From NCBI GenBank assembly GCA_028708215.1, contig JAQVZL010000010.1, positions 1-38,217 on the forward strand: a stretch of DNA of 38,217 nucleotides. The letters run 5' to 3'. The translations under genes were made by a program, and so were the position numbers. Numbering within the stretch: position 1 is the stretch's first letter; each line of letters begins with the position of its first letter. Of the stretch, positions 1 through 8,734 are shown in pieces. The notes beneath the pieces are model-generated. The model did no database searches. It saw nothing but the letters and a program-made list of their open reading frames with translations, and had not been told where the DNA came from. The DNA is from Bacteroidales bacterium (GTDB lineage: Bacteria; Bacteroidota; Bacteroidia; Bacteroidales; UBA932).

Positions 1-352
1 GGCATGCAATTTTTGTAGATGCCAAGAAAATTTTAACAAATGTTCCAAAAGAGCAGTTTGTAGCTCAAACCTTAGGGATAGAGTTATATTTGAAGCGGGT
101 GTTAGGGGAGTAGAGATAGGAGCACTATTGGCAGATAGAGATCCAGATACAAGAGAAAATCGCTATCCAGAACTAGAGCTTTTAAGATTAGCTATACCTC
201 GTAGGGTTTATACCAATAATCATATGGATGTTATAGCCGCAGCGCTTAAAAACGTATATGACAGAAGGGAGTCAATAACAAGTGGATATGAAATTACAAA
301 AGAGCTTCCTATAATGAGGCACTTTACAATTCAGATGAAACCCACTAAGTAG
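1..352 (+). pseudogene. tnaA: tryptophanase, 3' end, frameshifted (left-edge partial)
   Basis: Tryptophanase is the PLP enzyme that splits L-tryptophan into indole, pyruvate and ammonia. Only the C-terminal part lies in the window. From base 3 one frame reads [19 protein letters not shown] and on to GIELYL, then runs into a stop. The next frame, from about base 92, continues with [20 protein letters not shown] and the family's C-terminal segment (LRLAIPRRVYTNNHMD, then YDRRESITSGYEI), ending at TAG 350-352. The two halves join perfectly if one base is added near 90-94 (ttg-aag read as ttg-gaa). Either the gene is recently inactivated or this is a one-base sequence error; the protein sequence on both sides is otherwise undamaged, which slightly favours a recent event or an error. 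Family identity is confident; pseudogene status is not. Confidence 0.75.
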
Positions 353-364
353 CGGTAACCGTTA

Positions 365-401
365 GGGAGTAGTTCTATTTAGATCTATTCCCTTTTTTTT
401 T
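365..401 (+). terminator. rho-independent terminator after tnaA
   Basis: GGGAGTAG (365-372) pairs with CTATTCCC (385-392), with one G-U pair and a 12-nt loop, followed directly by nine T residues (393-401). It lies 12 nt past the tnaA stop and overlaps the last codons of the convergent rnr gene, whose lysine-rich C-terminus is encoded by the T tract read on the other strand. Confidence 0.8.
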
Positions 402-2438
402 AGAAGCGCCTTTACTTTTAAACTTAGAGGTGCTTCTCCCTTTTTGAGATTTTTGAGGAGTAAAGTTTTCATCCCATATTAGTGAGAAATCTAATTGCTT
501 TTGCTCTAGATTTGCTTTTACAACTTTTACTCTAACTGGCGATCCGAAAGTATATTTTTTTCCAGAAGATTTTCCAGTTAAAGCCAATGCCTCATCGTCA
601 TAAACAAAGTAATCTTCTTTAATGTCTCTAAGAGAGATTAAACCCTCAACTTTTGTTCCTTCTAACTCTACAAACATTCCCCAGTCTGTTACTCCACTTA
701 CATTACCATTATATTCGTTGCCAATTTTATCTTTCATAAACTCTACCATTTTATATTTAATGCTAGATCTTTCGGCTTCGGTGGCAAGTTGTTCTCTCTC
801 ACTTGAGTGAATACACTTCTCTTCATTACTCTTTTTATCTAAAGATTTGCCTTTATCTAAATAGTGGGCAAGCATCCTATGAACCATCATATCTGGATAG
901 CGCCTTATTGGAGAGGTAAAGTGTGTATAGTAGTCAAAGGCTAGGCCATAGTGTCCCATGTTTTCTGTGGAGTAGCGAGCTCTTGCCATTGAGCGTAGAG
1001 TCATTATCTCAATGGAGCCCTCTTCTGGCTTCCCTTTTGCTGTTTCTAAGAGTGAGTTTAGTTCGTGTGAGAGCTCTTTAGGCGTTTTAGTAGGCCTCAT
1101 TTTATATCCTAAGTGAGCAATAAATGAGCGTAGTGCATTTATTTTATCTATGTTGGGCTCTTCGTGAATTCTGTAAACAAAAGTTTTTGCTCTTTTACCC
1201 TCTTTATGTGCGCCAATATGGTATGCTACCTCTCTATTTGCAAGTAACATAAACTCTTCTATGAGCCAGTTGGCCTCTTTGCTCTCTTTTTGTACAATAT
1301 CTAAAGGTTTCCCCTGTTCATCTACAATTACTTTCATCTCTGGCCTCTCAAAGTTAATAGCCCCTTTGCGGAACCTATCTTGCCGAATAATTGTAGCTAA
1401 CTCGTTAAGTTTAAGCACTTCATTTGTGAGAGGCCCTTTTTGAGTCTCTATAATCTCTTGGGCGTCTTCGTAACTAAAACGGTAGTCACTTTTTATAACT
1501 GTTCTGCCAAACCATCTGTTTTGAACTCGGCCCTTATTATCAATATTGAAAACTGCAGAAAAACAGAGTTTCTCTTCTTGTGGTCTTAAAGAGCAGAGCC
1601 TGTTAGAGAGCTTTTCTGGAAGCATAGGAACTGTTCTATCTACAAGATATACAGAGGTGGCTCTATTTATAGCCTCTTTTTCTATAATTGAACCAGGCTT
1701 AACATAAAATGTAACATCTGCTATATGAACACCTACTTCCCACTCTCCGGGGTTTAGCTCTCTAATAGAGAGTGCATCGTCAAAGTCTTTGGCATCTGCA
1801 GGGTCTATGGTAAAGGTTGTAACATTACGAAAATCTTTTCGTGCCTTAATCTCTTCTGGAGTTATCTTTTCAGATATTTTTTCTGCAGCTTTCTCTACTT
1901 TAGGGTCGAATTCATATGGAAGTCCAAACTCTGTAAGAATAGCATGCATCTCTGTATCGTTGTCTCCTGGTTTGCCAAGGATATCTACAATTCGGCCTAT
2001 AGGCTCTTCTGAACGGCGTGGCCACTCCTCTACTATTGCGGCTACTTTAAATCCATTGTATTGGGTAAGTTCTTCTTGAAATGGTATAATAATATCGTAT
2101 GGCATATGCTTGCCTTGGGTAATTACCCAGGCTTGAGAACCCGTTATTTGGAGTATGCCTATGAATGGGTTTTCTGTCCTTTTTATAATCTCTATAACTT
2201 CGCCCTCTTTTCTTTGACCACCATTCTTGCCAAAAACAGTTGCCCTAACGGTATCTCCGTGGAGTGCTCCTCTCAATTTTCGGGCTGGAATAAAGAGATC
2301 TTCGTCTACTTTATCTATAGATATAAATGCATAACCCTCTCTGGTCATCATTACCTTACCTACTATCTCTTTAGTATTAGATCTATTTGAATTTTTATTT
2401 TTTGTGTTGCTTTTGGCACGATATTTTGACTTACTCAT
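375..2438 (-). CDS. rnr: ribonuclease R (RNB-family 3'-5' exoribonuclease)
   Basis: Processive 3'-5' exoribonuclease that degrades structured RNA. The order is a basic N-terminus, cold-shock/OB domains, an RNB catalytic domain with the acidic motif DPADAKDFDDA at about residues 212-222, then an S1 domain (VSGVTDWGMFVELEG) and a Lys/Ser/Gly-rich tail. The ATG at 2438 (MSKSKYRAKS) is preferred. An upstream in-frame TTG at 2477 would add 13 residues but falls inside the -7 promoter box at 2475-2482, so it would not be transcribed in full. The resulting protein of 687 residues is close to the usual RNase R size. It is transcribed divergently from gpmI and ends in the tnaA terminator. Confidence 0.93.
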   Translation of the reverse strand: MSKSKYRAKSNTKNKNSNRSNTKEIVGKVMMTREGYAFISIDKVDEDLFIPARKLRGALHGDTVRATVFGKNGGQRKEGEVIEIIKRTENPFIGILQITGSQAWVITQGKHMPYDIIIPFQEELTQYNGFKVAAIVEEWPRRSEEPIGRIVDILGKPGDNDTEMHAILTEFGLPYEFDPKVEKAAEKISEKITPEEIKARKDFRNVTTFTIDPADAKDFDDALSIRELNPGEWEVGVHIADVTFYVKPGSIIEKEAINRATSVYLVDRTVPMLPEKLSNRLCSLRPQEEKLCFSAVFNIDNKGRVQNRWFGRTVIKSDYRFSYEDAQEIIETQKGPLTNEVLKLNELATIIRQDRFRKGAINFERPEMKVIVDEQGKPLDIVQKESKEANWLIEEFMLLANREVAYHIGAHKEGKRAKTFVYRIHEEPNIDKINALRSFIAHLGYKMRPTKTPKELSHELNSLLETAKGKPEEGSIEIMTLRSMARARYSTENMGHYGLAFDYYTHFTSPIRRYPDMMVHRMLAHYLDKGKSLDKKSNEEKCIHSSEREQLATEAERSSIKYKMVEFMKDKIGNEYNGNVSGVTDWGMFVELEGTKVEGLISLRDIKEDYFVYDDEALALTGKSSGKKYTFGSPVRVKVVKANLEQKQLDFSLIWDENFTPQKSQKGRSTSKFKSKGASKKKGNRSK

Positions 2439-2454
2439 ATTTTGATTAGTTTTG
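2425..2454 (+). promoter_or_regulatory. Bacteroidetes promoter of gpmI
   Basis: TTTG (2425-2428), 18-bp spacer, TAGTTTTG (2447-2454), matching the -33/-7 consensus. The predicted start is near 2461, giving a leader of about 30 nt. The promoter overlaps the first codons of rnr and sits face to face with the rnr promoter. Confidence 0.65.
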
Positions 2455-2474
2455 TAGTAGTGAGTATTAATAGA

Positions 2475-2482
2475 CAAATGTA
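2475..2482 (-). promoter_or_regulatory. Bacteroidetes -7 box of rnr
   Basis: Reads TACATTTG on the minus strand, a full match to TAnnTTTG. It would start transcription near 2468, about 30 nt before the ATG at 2438. No clean -33 TTTG is visible; that position would lie inside gpmI codons. Confidence 0.55.
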
Positions 2483-2490
2483 AGATAATT

Positions 2491-4008
2491 ATGGATAAGA
2501 AAGTACTTTTAATAATTTTGGATGGCTGGGGGGAAGGGCCTCAAGAGAGTTCCAACGCCATATTTGTTCAAGGAACACCAAACTTAGACTCAATTCGTTA
2601 TAAATATCCAGGGTCGCTACTTAAAGCAAGTGGAGAAGAGGTAGGGCTTCCAGAGGGCCAAATGGGTAACTCAGAGGTAGGTCACCTAAATATTGGTGCT
2701 GGCAGAGTTGTTTATCAAGACCTAGTTAAAATTAATAAAGATTGTAGAAATAATACACTTTTTAATAATAAAGAGATTAGAGAGACTTACAATTATGTAA
2801 AACGGAGTGGGAAAGCTCTTCACTTTATGGGCCTCCTTTCAGATGGAGGAGTGCACAGCTCTATAGAGCATCTTTTTGCTTTCTTAGATTTAGCTAGTGA
2901 GAGTGGGATAGAGAAAATTTATGTTCATGCCTTTATGGATGGGCGTGATACAGACCCTAAAAGTGGTATAGGGTACATAAAAGAGCTTGAGAAGTACTTA
3001 GCTACCAGTGGGGGAGAATTAGCTTCAATTATTGGCCGTTATTATGCTATGGATCGGGATAAAAGATGGGACCGAGTTAAAGAGGCATACGACCTTTTGG
3101 TTCTTGGTAAAGGAGACCCTTTTACAAGCGGGGTAGAGGCAATGCAGCGTAGTTACGATAATGGTATTACAGATGAGTTTGTTAAGCCCGCCGTTGCTGT
3201 AGATAATAGTGGCAACCCTATTGCAACTTTAAAAGAGGGCGATGCTGTTATCTTCTTTAATTTCCGTAACGATAGAGCTAGAGAGTTAACTACAGTCTTA
3301 ACTCAAGAGGGTCATGATTTCCCAGATATGAAGGTTGTGCCGCTTTTCTTTTCTACATTAACTCCATATGACCACAAGTTTAGAGGCCTAAAAGTGTTAT
3401 ACGATAAAGAAAATGTTAAAAACACTTTAGGAGAAGTTTTAGCAGACGCAGGTAAGACTCAATTGCGAATTGCCGAGACAGAAAAATATGCCCATGTCAC
3501 ATTTTTCTTTTCTGGAGGCCGTGAAGCGCTATTTCCTAACGAAGATAGAATTTTAGTTAAGTCGCCACCAGTTGCTACTTATGATCTTAAACCAGAAATG
3601 AGTGCATATGAGTTAACAGAGCAGTTAGAGCCAATACTTAAAAGTAAAAAGAACGATTTTATTCTTTTAAATTTTGCTAATTGCGATATGGTTGGGCATA
3701 CAGGGGTTTTTAACGCTATAAAAAAGGCTGCTAAAACAGTAGATTTATGTACTGCTAGGCTAGTGAATATAGCTAAAGAGAGTGGTTACTCAATTATAAT
3801 CACAGCAGACCACGGTAATGCCGATAATGCAATAAATCCCGATGGGTCACCTAATACAGCACACTCACTAAACCCAGTTCCTTTTATAGTGATTGATAAG
3901 CAAGTTTTTCACGTTAATGATGGAAAGCTTGCCGATGTTGCACCAACTATTCTTAAAATCATGGGAATTCCAGCACCACCAGAAATGACTGGCACTCCTC
4001 TTATTTAA
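2491..4008 (+). CDS. gpmI: 2,3-bisphosphoglycerate-independent phosphoglycerate mutase
   Basis: Interconverts 3- and 2-phosphoglycerate in glycolysis using two Mn ions and a phosphoserine intermediate. It is full length at 505 residues. The N-terminal metal ligand is in ILDGWG (Asp11), the nucleophilic serine is Ser61 in MGNSEVGH, substrate-binding residues follow in DGRDTDP and [12 protein letters not shown], and the second metal site is in [11 protein letters not shown] and [13 protein letters not shown] 2491 sits about 30 nt after the predicted transcription start. It is probably monocistronic, since a hairpin follows at 4053. Confidence 0.96.
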   Translation: MDKKVLLIILDGWGEGPQESSNAIFVQGTPNLDSIRYKYPGSLLKASGEEVGLPEGQMGNSEVGHLNIGAGRVVYQDLVKINKDCRNNTLFNNKEIRETYNYVKRSGKALHFMGLLSDGGVHSSIEHLFAFLDLASESGIEKIYVHAFMDGRDTDPKSGIGYIKELEKYLATSGGELASIIGRYYAMDRDKRWDRVKEAYDLLVLGKGDPFTSGVEAMQRSYDNGITDEFVKPAVAVDNSGNPIATLKEGDAVIFFNFRNDRARELTTVLTQEGHDFPDMKVVPLFFSTLTPYDHKFRGLKVLYDKENVKNTLGEVLADAGKTQLRIAETEKYAHVTFFFSGGREALFPNEDRILVKSPPVATYDLKPEMSAYELTEQLEPILKSKKNDFILLNFANCDMVGHTGVFNAIKKAAKTVDLCTARLVNIAKESGYSIIITADHGNADNAINPDGSPNTAHSLNPVPFIVIDKQVFHVNDGKLADVAPTILKIMGIPAPPEMTGTPLI

Positions 4009-4052
4009 GAGCTATAGATCAATATCTTATCTAAAATTGTTAATAAAATTAG

Positions 4053-4080
4053 TTGAAGCCGGTTTAATCATCGGCTTCAA
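4053..4080 (+). terminator. hairpin terminator after gpmI
   Basis: TTGAAGCCG (4053-4061) and CGGCTTCAA (4072-4080) form a perfect 9-bp stem with a 10-nt loop, followed by a moderately T-rich run. It lies 45 nt after the gpmI stop and 56 nt ahead of dnaE. Confidence 0.65.
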
Positions 4081-4136
4081 TTGTCTATCTTTATGGTTCT
4101 GAAAAAACCCACAATAAACCTACTCTATATAATATA

Positions 4137-7100
4137 ATGGCCTTCGTTCACTTACACGTACATACTCAATACTCAATACTAGACGGTGCTGCTAATATTT
4201 CAAAACTCTTTGCTGCTGCAGAGGCCAATAACCAAACAGCACTTGCTATAACAGATCATGGGAACATGTTTGGGGTTAAGCTCTTTTTAGAAACGGCAAC
4301 AAAATTCCCATCTGTAAAGCCTATTGTAGGTTGTGAAGTTTATGTGGCTAAAGGCTCTCGGTTAAACAAACGAGGCAGGGAAGATATGGGCAACTATCAC
4401 CTTGTTCTTTTGGCTAAAAATATTCAAGGGTATAAAAATCTTGTAAAGCTCACATCAAATGCTTTTATAGATGGCTTTTACTCTAAGCCAAGGATAGATA
4501 GAGAGTTACTAGAGCAATATTCTCAAGGTTTAATTTGCTCTTCGGCCTGTTTAGGTGGAGAGATACCTCAAGCTCTACTCTCAAACGATATGGAGAAGGC
4601 CAGAGAGGCTGCTATTTGGTACAAGAATCTTTTTGGAGAAGATTATTATTTAGAAATTCAAAGACATGAAACAGATGAAGATGGGGCAGATACCTCTACA
4701 TTTGAAGCCCAGCAAATAGCCAATAGAGGAATCTTAGAGCTTGCAAAAGAGCTAGATATAAAATGTATTGCTACAAACGATGTCCATTTTGTCTCTTTTG
4801 AAGATAGAGAGGCTCACGATAGACTTATCTGTTTAACTACAAATTCAGATATAGACGACCCTAAAAGACTAAGATATACAAAGCAGGAGTATCTAAAATC
4901 TCAAGAAGAGATGGAAGTTATTTTTGCCGATATACCAGAAGTTTTAGAAAACACATTGGAAATTGCTGCTAAGGTAGAGACATATGATATAGAGTCTAAG
5001 CCTATTATGCCACATTTCCCTATCCCTAGTGCCTTCAAAGATGCCAACGATTATTTAAGAGAGCTCTCATATAATGGAGCAAGAACTAGATATGGCCAGC
5101 TAACTAAAGAGCATACAGAGAGGTTAGATTTTGAGCTCGCTACAATAGAGTCTATGGGTTATCCAGATTATTTCTTAATAGTTCAGGATTTTATTGCCGA
5201 AGCTAGAAGAATTGATGTTTCTGTAGGACCAGGCCGAGGTTCTGCTGCCGGTTCGGTAGTTGCCTACTGTTTGCGTATTACAGACATAGATCCGTTAAAA
5301 TACGATCTTCTATTTGAGCGTTTTCTTAATCCAGACCGTATTTCTATGCCAGACATAGATATTGACTTTGACGATGATGGACGTTCTAAAGTACTTAACT
5401 ACGTAGAGGGGAAATATGGTAAAAACCATGTATCTCATGTTATTACTTTTGGCACTATGGCGGCTAAAAGTGCAATACGCGATGTTGCACGTATTCAAAG
5501 AGTACCACTACCAGAGTCAGATAGGTTGGCAAAGTTAATCCCTAATCGTTTTCCTAATAATAGTGATGGAAGCTCAGTTGACGTTACTTTAGATAATTGC
5601 ATTAAGCTTATACCTGAGTTTGAGCAAGAGTATAGATCTGGAGATCCATTAATCAGAGAGACAATTGAATATGCTAGGAAACTTGAAGGAACGGTTAGAA
5701 ATGTTGGAGTTCATGCTTGTGCTATTATTATTGGTAGAGACGATTTGCGTGAATATATTCCAATAACCACTGCAAACGATAAAGAGACAGGAGAGAAAAT
5801 TTGGGTATCTCAATATGAAGGGTCTCAAATAGAGAAAGTTGGAATGCTCAAGATGGACTTTCTAGGTTTAAAAACTCTCTCTGTTATTAAGGAGACTATT
5901 GCCAATATTAAAAAATCTAAGGGGATAGATGTAGATATAGACTCTATTCCTATTGACAATAAGTTAACTTACGAACTCTTTAGTAGAGGCGATACCATTG
6001 GTACTTTCCAGTTTGAGAGCGATGGTATGAGAAAGTGGCTTAGAGAATTAAAGCCTACTAGGTTTGAAGATTTAATTGCAATGAATGCTCTATATAGGCC
6101 TGGGCCAATGGATTATATACCAGATTTTGTAGCAAGAAAACATGGCCTTAAGCAGATAGAGTATGACCTACCTGTGATGGAAGAGGTTCTCTCTTCTACC
6201 TATGGAGTTACGGTATATCAAGAGCAGGTTATGCTTCTTTCTCAAAAGATTGCGGGTTTTACAAAAGGAGATGCAGATTCATTACGTAAAGGTATTGGTA
6301 AAAAAAATAAGTCTGTAATAGATGGTCTTAAGCAACAGTTTATTAAAGGTGGCCAAAAGAATGGGCACCCAGAGGAGGTGCTTGAGAAAATCTGGAAAGA
6401 TTGGGAGGCGTTTGCACAATATGCTTTTAATAAGTCTCACTCTACATGTTATGCTTGGATAGGGTACCAAACAGCCTATTTGAAAGCTAACTATCCTGCA
6501 GAGTTTATGGCTGCAACTTTGAGTAGAAACTTAAATGATATTGATGAGCTCTCTAAATTGATGGATGAGTCTAAGCGCATGAAAATAGAGGTCCTAGGCC
6601 CTCATGTTAACGAGAGTTTGAATAGGTTTGCAGTAAACAAAGAAGGAAATATACGCTTTGGGATGGCTGCTATTAAAGGAGTTGGCTCTGCTGCTGTAGA
6701 TTCTATTGTTAGAGTTAGAGAGTCTGCAGAGGGGCATTTTACCTCTATATTTAATTTTGTAGAGAGAGTAAATTTAGGTGTGGTAAATAAAAAAACTATT
6801 GAGTCTCTTATTTATGCTGGGGCATTCGATGGTTTTGATGATATAAAGAGAGAGCAATATTTAACAACAAATTCTAAGGATGAGCCTTTTATAGATGTAT
6901 TAGTTAAGTATGGAAATATTTTTCAAAACGACACGTTAAATGGTGCAAACTCCCTCTTTGGAGAGAGTGAGAGTACTAAGCTTGTCTCTCCAGGAATTCC
7001 TCCTTTTGTGGAGGCCAATCTTAACGAGCTTCTCAAAAAAGAGAAGGAGCTTGTGGGTATGTATCTCTCGGCGCACCCCCTAGATCAATTTGCTTTTGAG

Positions 7101-7727
7101 GTTAAACATTTTACTACGTGCACTATTAGTGAAGCTTCAGAGATGGTAGAGAGAGCTCCTAAGGAGGTCTTATTTCAGGGTAAAGAGATTATTATTGCAG
7201 GGATTATTACAAATGTGAGGGTAGCATACACAAGAAGTACAGGTAAGCCGTTTGCAAACTTTGTTATTGAAGATTTTAACGGTTCTATGAACTTTGCTGT
7301 TTATGGGCGAGACTACGAAGCTTTTATGCAATATATGCAGCCTAACCTACCTCTGCTTATAAAGTGTTCTATTGCTCCAAGGTTTGGGTATGCTCACTCT
7401 AATCAAGATAGTTCTAAACAGGTAGATTATGAGCTCAAAGTAAAGAGGATGCGGCATTTAGCAAATACTAAAGAAGATTTTGTAAAAGAGATTACTTTGA
7501 GAATCCCTGTGAAAATGGTGAATGCCACTTTTCGCTCGGAATTTTTGAAAAAAATTAAGGAGAATAGGGGCAAAACAAATATGGTAATTAAATTTATAGA
7601 TTTTGAAAATAGAGTTGCAGTAGATTTTATCTCTGAAAAGTATAGGATATCTCTTAATCAAGATCTTTTAGATTATTTTAATAGTAGTTCAATAAGTTGT
7701 CTATTTGTCCCAAGCTTGTGCTTTTAA
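4137..7727 (+). CDS. dnaE: DNA polymerase III alpha subunit
   Basis: Catalytic subunit of the replicative DNA polymerase. It has 1196 residues. The N-terminal PHP domain starts at HLHVHTQYS (residues 5-13) and continues with ITDHGNMFG. The polymerase core has GPGRGSAAGS and the metal-binding pair Asp406/Asp408 in PDIDIDFDDDGR. The tandem helix-hairpin-helix region includes RPGPMDYIPDF and the conserved YAFNKSHS segment, and an OB-fold sits near the C-terminus (IIIAGIITNVRVAYTRSTGK). This is the Gram-negative DnaE architecture, without the internal exonuclease of PolC. The last 27 bp overlap the convergent ThiL-like gene. Confidence 0.96.
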   Translation: MAFVHLHVHTQYSILDGAANISKLFAAAEANNQTALAITDHGNMFGVKLFLETATKFPSVKPIVGCEVYVAKGSRLNKRGREDMGNYHLVLLAKNIQGYKNLVKLTSNAFIDGFYSKPRIDRELLEQYSQGLICSSACLGGEIPQALLSNDMEKAREAAIWYKNLFGEDYYLEIQRHETDEDGADTSTFEAQQIANRGILELAKELDIKCIATNDVHFVSFEDREAHDRLICLTTNSDIDDPKRLRYTKQEYLKSQEEMEVIFADIPEVLENTLEIAAKVETYDIESKPIMPHFPIPSAFKDANDYLRELSYNGARTRYGQLTKEHTERLDFELATIESMGYPDYFLIVQDFIAEARRIDVSVGPGRGSAAGSVVAYCLRITDIDPLKYDLLFERFLNPDRISMPDIDIDFDDDGRSKVLNYVEGKYGKNHVSHVITFGTMAAKSAIRDVARIQRVPLPESDRLAKLIPNRFPNNSDGSSVDVTLDNCIKLIPEFEQEYRSGDPLIRETIEYARKLEGTVRNVGVHACAIIIGRDDLREYIPITTANDKETGEKIWVSQYEGSQIEKVGMLKMDFLGLKTLSVIKETIANIKKSKGIDVDIDSIPIDNKLTYELFSRGDTIGTFQFESDGMRKWLRELKPTRFEDLIAMNALYRPGPMDYIPDFVARKHGLKQIEYDLPVMEEVLSSTYGVTVYQEQVMLLSQKIAGFTKGDADSLRKGIGKKNKSVIDGLKQQFIKGGQKNGHPEEVLEKIWKDWEAFAQYAFNKSHSTCYAWIGYQTAYLKANYPAEFMAATLSRNLNDIDELSKLMDESKRMKIEVLGPHVNESLNRFAVNKEGNIRFGMAAIKGVGSAAVDSIVRVRESAEGHFTSIFNFVERVNLGVVNKKTIESLIYAGAFDGFDDIKREQYLTTNSKDEPFIDVLVKYGNIFQNDTLNGANSLFGESESTKLVSPGIPPFVEANLNELLKKEKELVGMYLSAHPLDQFAFEVKHFTTCTISEASEMVERAPKEVLFQGKEIIIAGIITNVRVAYTRSTGKPFANFVIEDFNGSMNFAVYGRDYEAFMQYMQPNLPLLIKCSIAPRFGYAHSNQDSSKQVDYELKVKRMRHLANTKEDFVKEITLRIPVKMVNATFRSEFLKKIKENRGKTNMVIKFIDFENRVAVDFISEKYRISLNQDLLDYFNSSSISCLFVPSLCF

Positions 7728-8681
7728 CTCTAACTCTTGGCCATCTGGAGTAATAAAAGTTGTACCTGCATCAGGGTGGGATAGGTGCCCAATTATATCT
7801 AGTTGAGGGAACTCTTTTAAGACCTCTTCATGTTTCTCCAGAGGGATTGCAAATAAAAATTTATACTCTTCTCCTCCGTTTAGTACAGCTGTCATAGGGT
7901 CTATGTTTAGCTCTTCTGCTACAGTAGAGGCTGGTGTGGGCACAGGAATACGATTCATGAATATTTTTGCTCCTAAGGAGTTTCTTGCACAAATAGATTT
8001 AATTGAGTGAGCTAGCCCGTTGGTTACAAAATCACATTCGCTTGGTATAATATCTGTTTCATTGAATGTTTCAAAAATGCTTTTTTCTATAAAAGGGTTC
8101 AAGAAAGATTGAAGGACAAACTTATATCCATCTAATTTTGGTTGTGTCTGAGTCTCTTGATAGACTCTTTTTTCTCTTTCTAAAATTTGCAACCCTAAGT
8201 AAGATGTTCCCATGCTTCCGCTTATACATAAAAGATCTCCTTGTTTGCATTTAGGGCGTTGAACAAAGAGCTTTTTGTTTTGTTTTCCTTGTGAAGAAAG
8301 AGAGATAGCCATGCCTGTAATAGAGGGTATTAAATCTAATTTTATTTCGGTTATAGTGTGCTCTTTGAAAGCAGCAACCATCCCTTCCCATAGCTCTTCT
8401 ATTTGAGGTTCAGATATTTTTTTTGAAAGAGCAATTGAGAGAGAGAGCTGAAAAGGAGAGAACCCTGCAGCATAGATTGGCCCAACAGCAGCAAGAATAG
8501 CTTTATATCCAAGATGTTTTAGGGGTGTATATACTAAATCGAAATCTATCCCTTCTAAAAGTAGTTTATGGGAATTGAAGAATGTATTTTCTTGAGGTTT
8601 AGTTATAACTCCACAATAGCGGTCTATTTCTGCTTTAGAGTAGAGCTTATCTATTAAAGAGATTTTGTTAATATTGTTCAT
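7701..8681 (-). CDS. ThiL-like protein with degenerate active site
   Basis: Overall resemblance to thiamine-monophosphate kinase (ThiL, AIR-synthase superfamily) is clear: DFDLVYTPLKHLGYKA, LYICISG-type central strand, LGLQILEREK, LNGGEEYKFLF (267-273 core) and a C-terminal GHLSHP/ELKAQAW segment. The catalytic motifs are gone. GxGDDA is replaced around residues 23-33, the STD/TTD aspartate around 36-39, SDIxAMG by GPIYAAG (67-73), GGDTT by IKLDLIPS (113-120) and DISDGL by DFVTNGL (217-223). These are the residues that hold Mg-ATP in ThiL, so kinase activity is unlikely. The frame is open for 326 residues, close to family length, which suggests a retained non-catalytic or re-purposed protein rather than a decayed gene. 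ATG 8681 is the first good start. Confidence 0.85.
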   Translation of the reverse strand: MNNINKISLIDKLYSKAEIDRYCGVITKPQENTFFNSHKLLLEGIDFDLVYTPLKHLGYKAILAAVGPIYAAGFSPFQLSLSIALSKKISEPQIEELWEGMVAAFKEHTITEIKLDLIPSITGMAISLSSQGKQNKKLFVQRPKCKQGDLLCISGSMGTSYLGLQILEREKRVYQETQTQPKLDGYKFVLQSFLNPFIEKSIFETFNETDIIPSECDFVTNGLAHSIKSICARNSLGAKIFMNRIPVPTPASTVAEELNIDPMTAVLNGGEEYKFLFAIPLEKHEEVLKEFPQLDIIGHLSHPDAGTTFITPDGQELELKAQAWDK

Positions 8682-8719
8682 TCCAAATTAATTTGTTTAC
8701 AAAAATAGTTTAAAAGATT

Positions 8720-8727
8720 TAACTTTG
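8720..8727 (+). promoter_or_regulatory. -7 box of the suf operon
   Basis: TAACTTTG fits TAnnTTTG exactly; a weak -33 candidate TTTA lies at 8696-8699 (20-bp spacer). The predicted start of transcription is within a few bases of the sufB ATG at 8735, so the message may be leaderless or nearly so. Confidence 0.55.
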
Positions 8728-8734
8728 TGCCACC

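Noticed and set aside
1789-2390. Plus-strand frames opposite rnr
   Set aside because: Shadow frames of a strongly supported gene; no independent signals.
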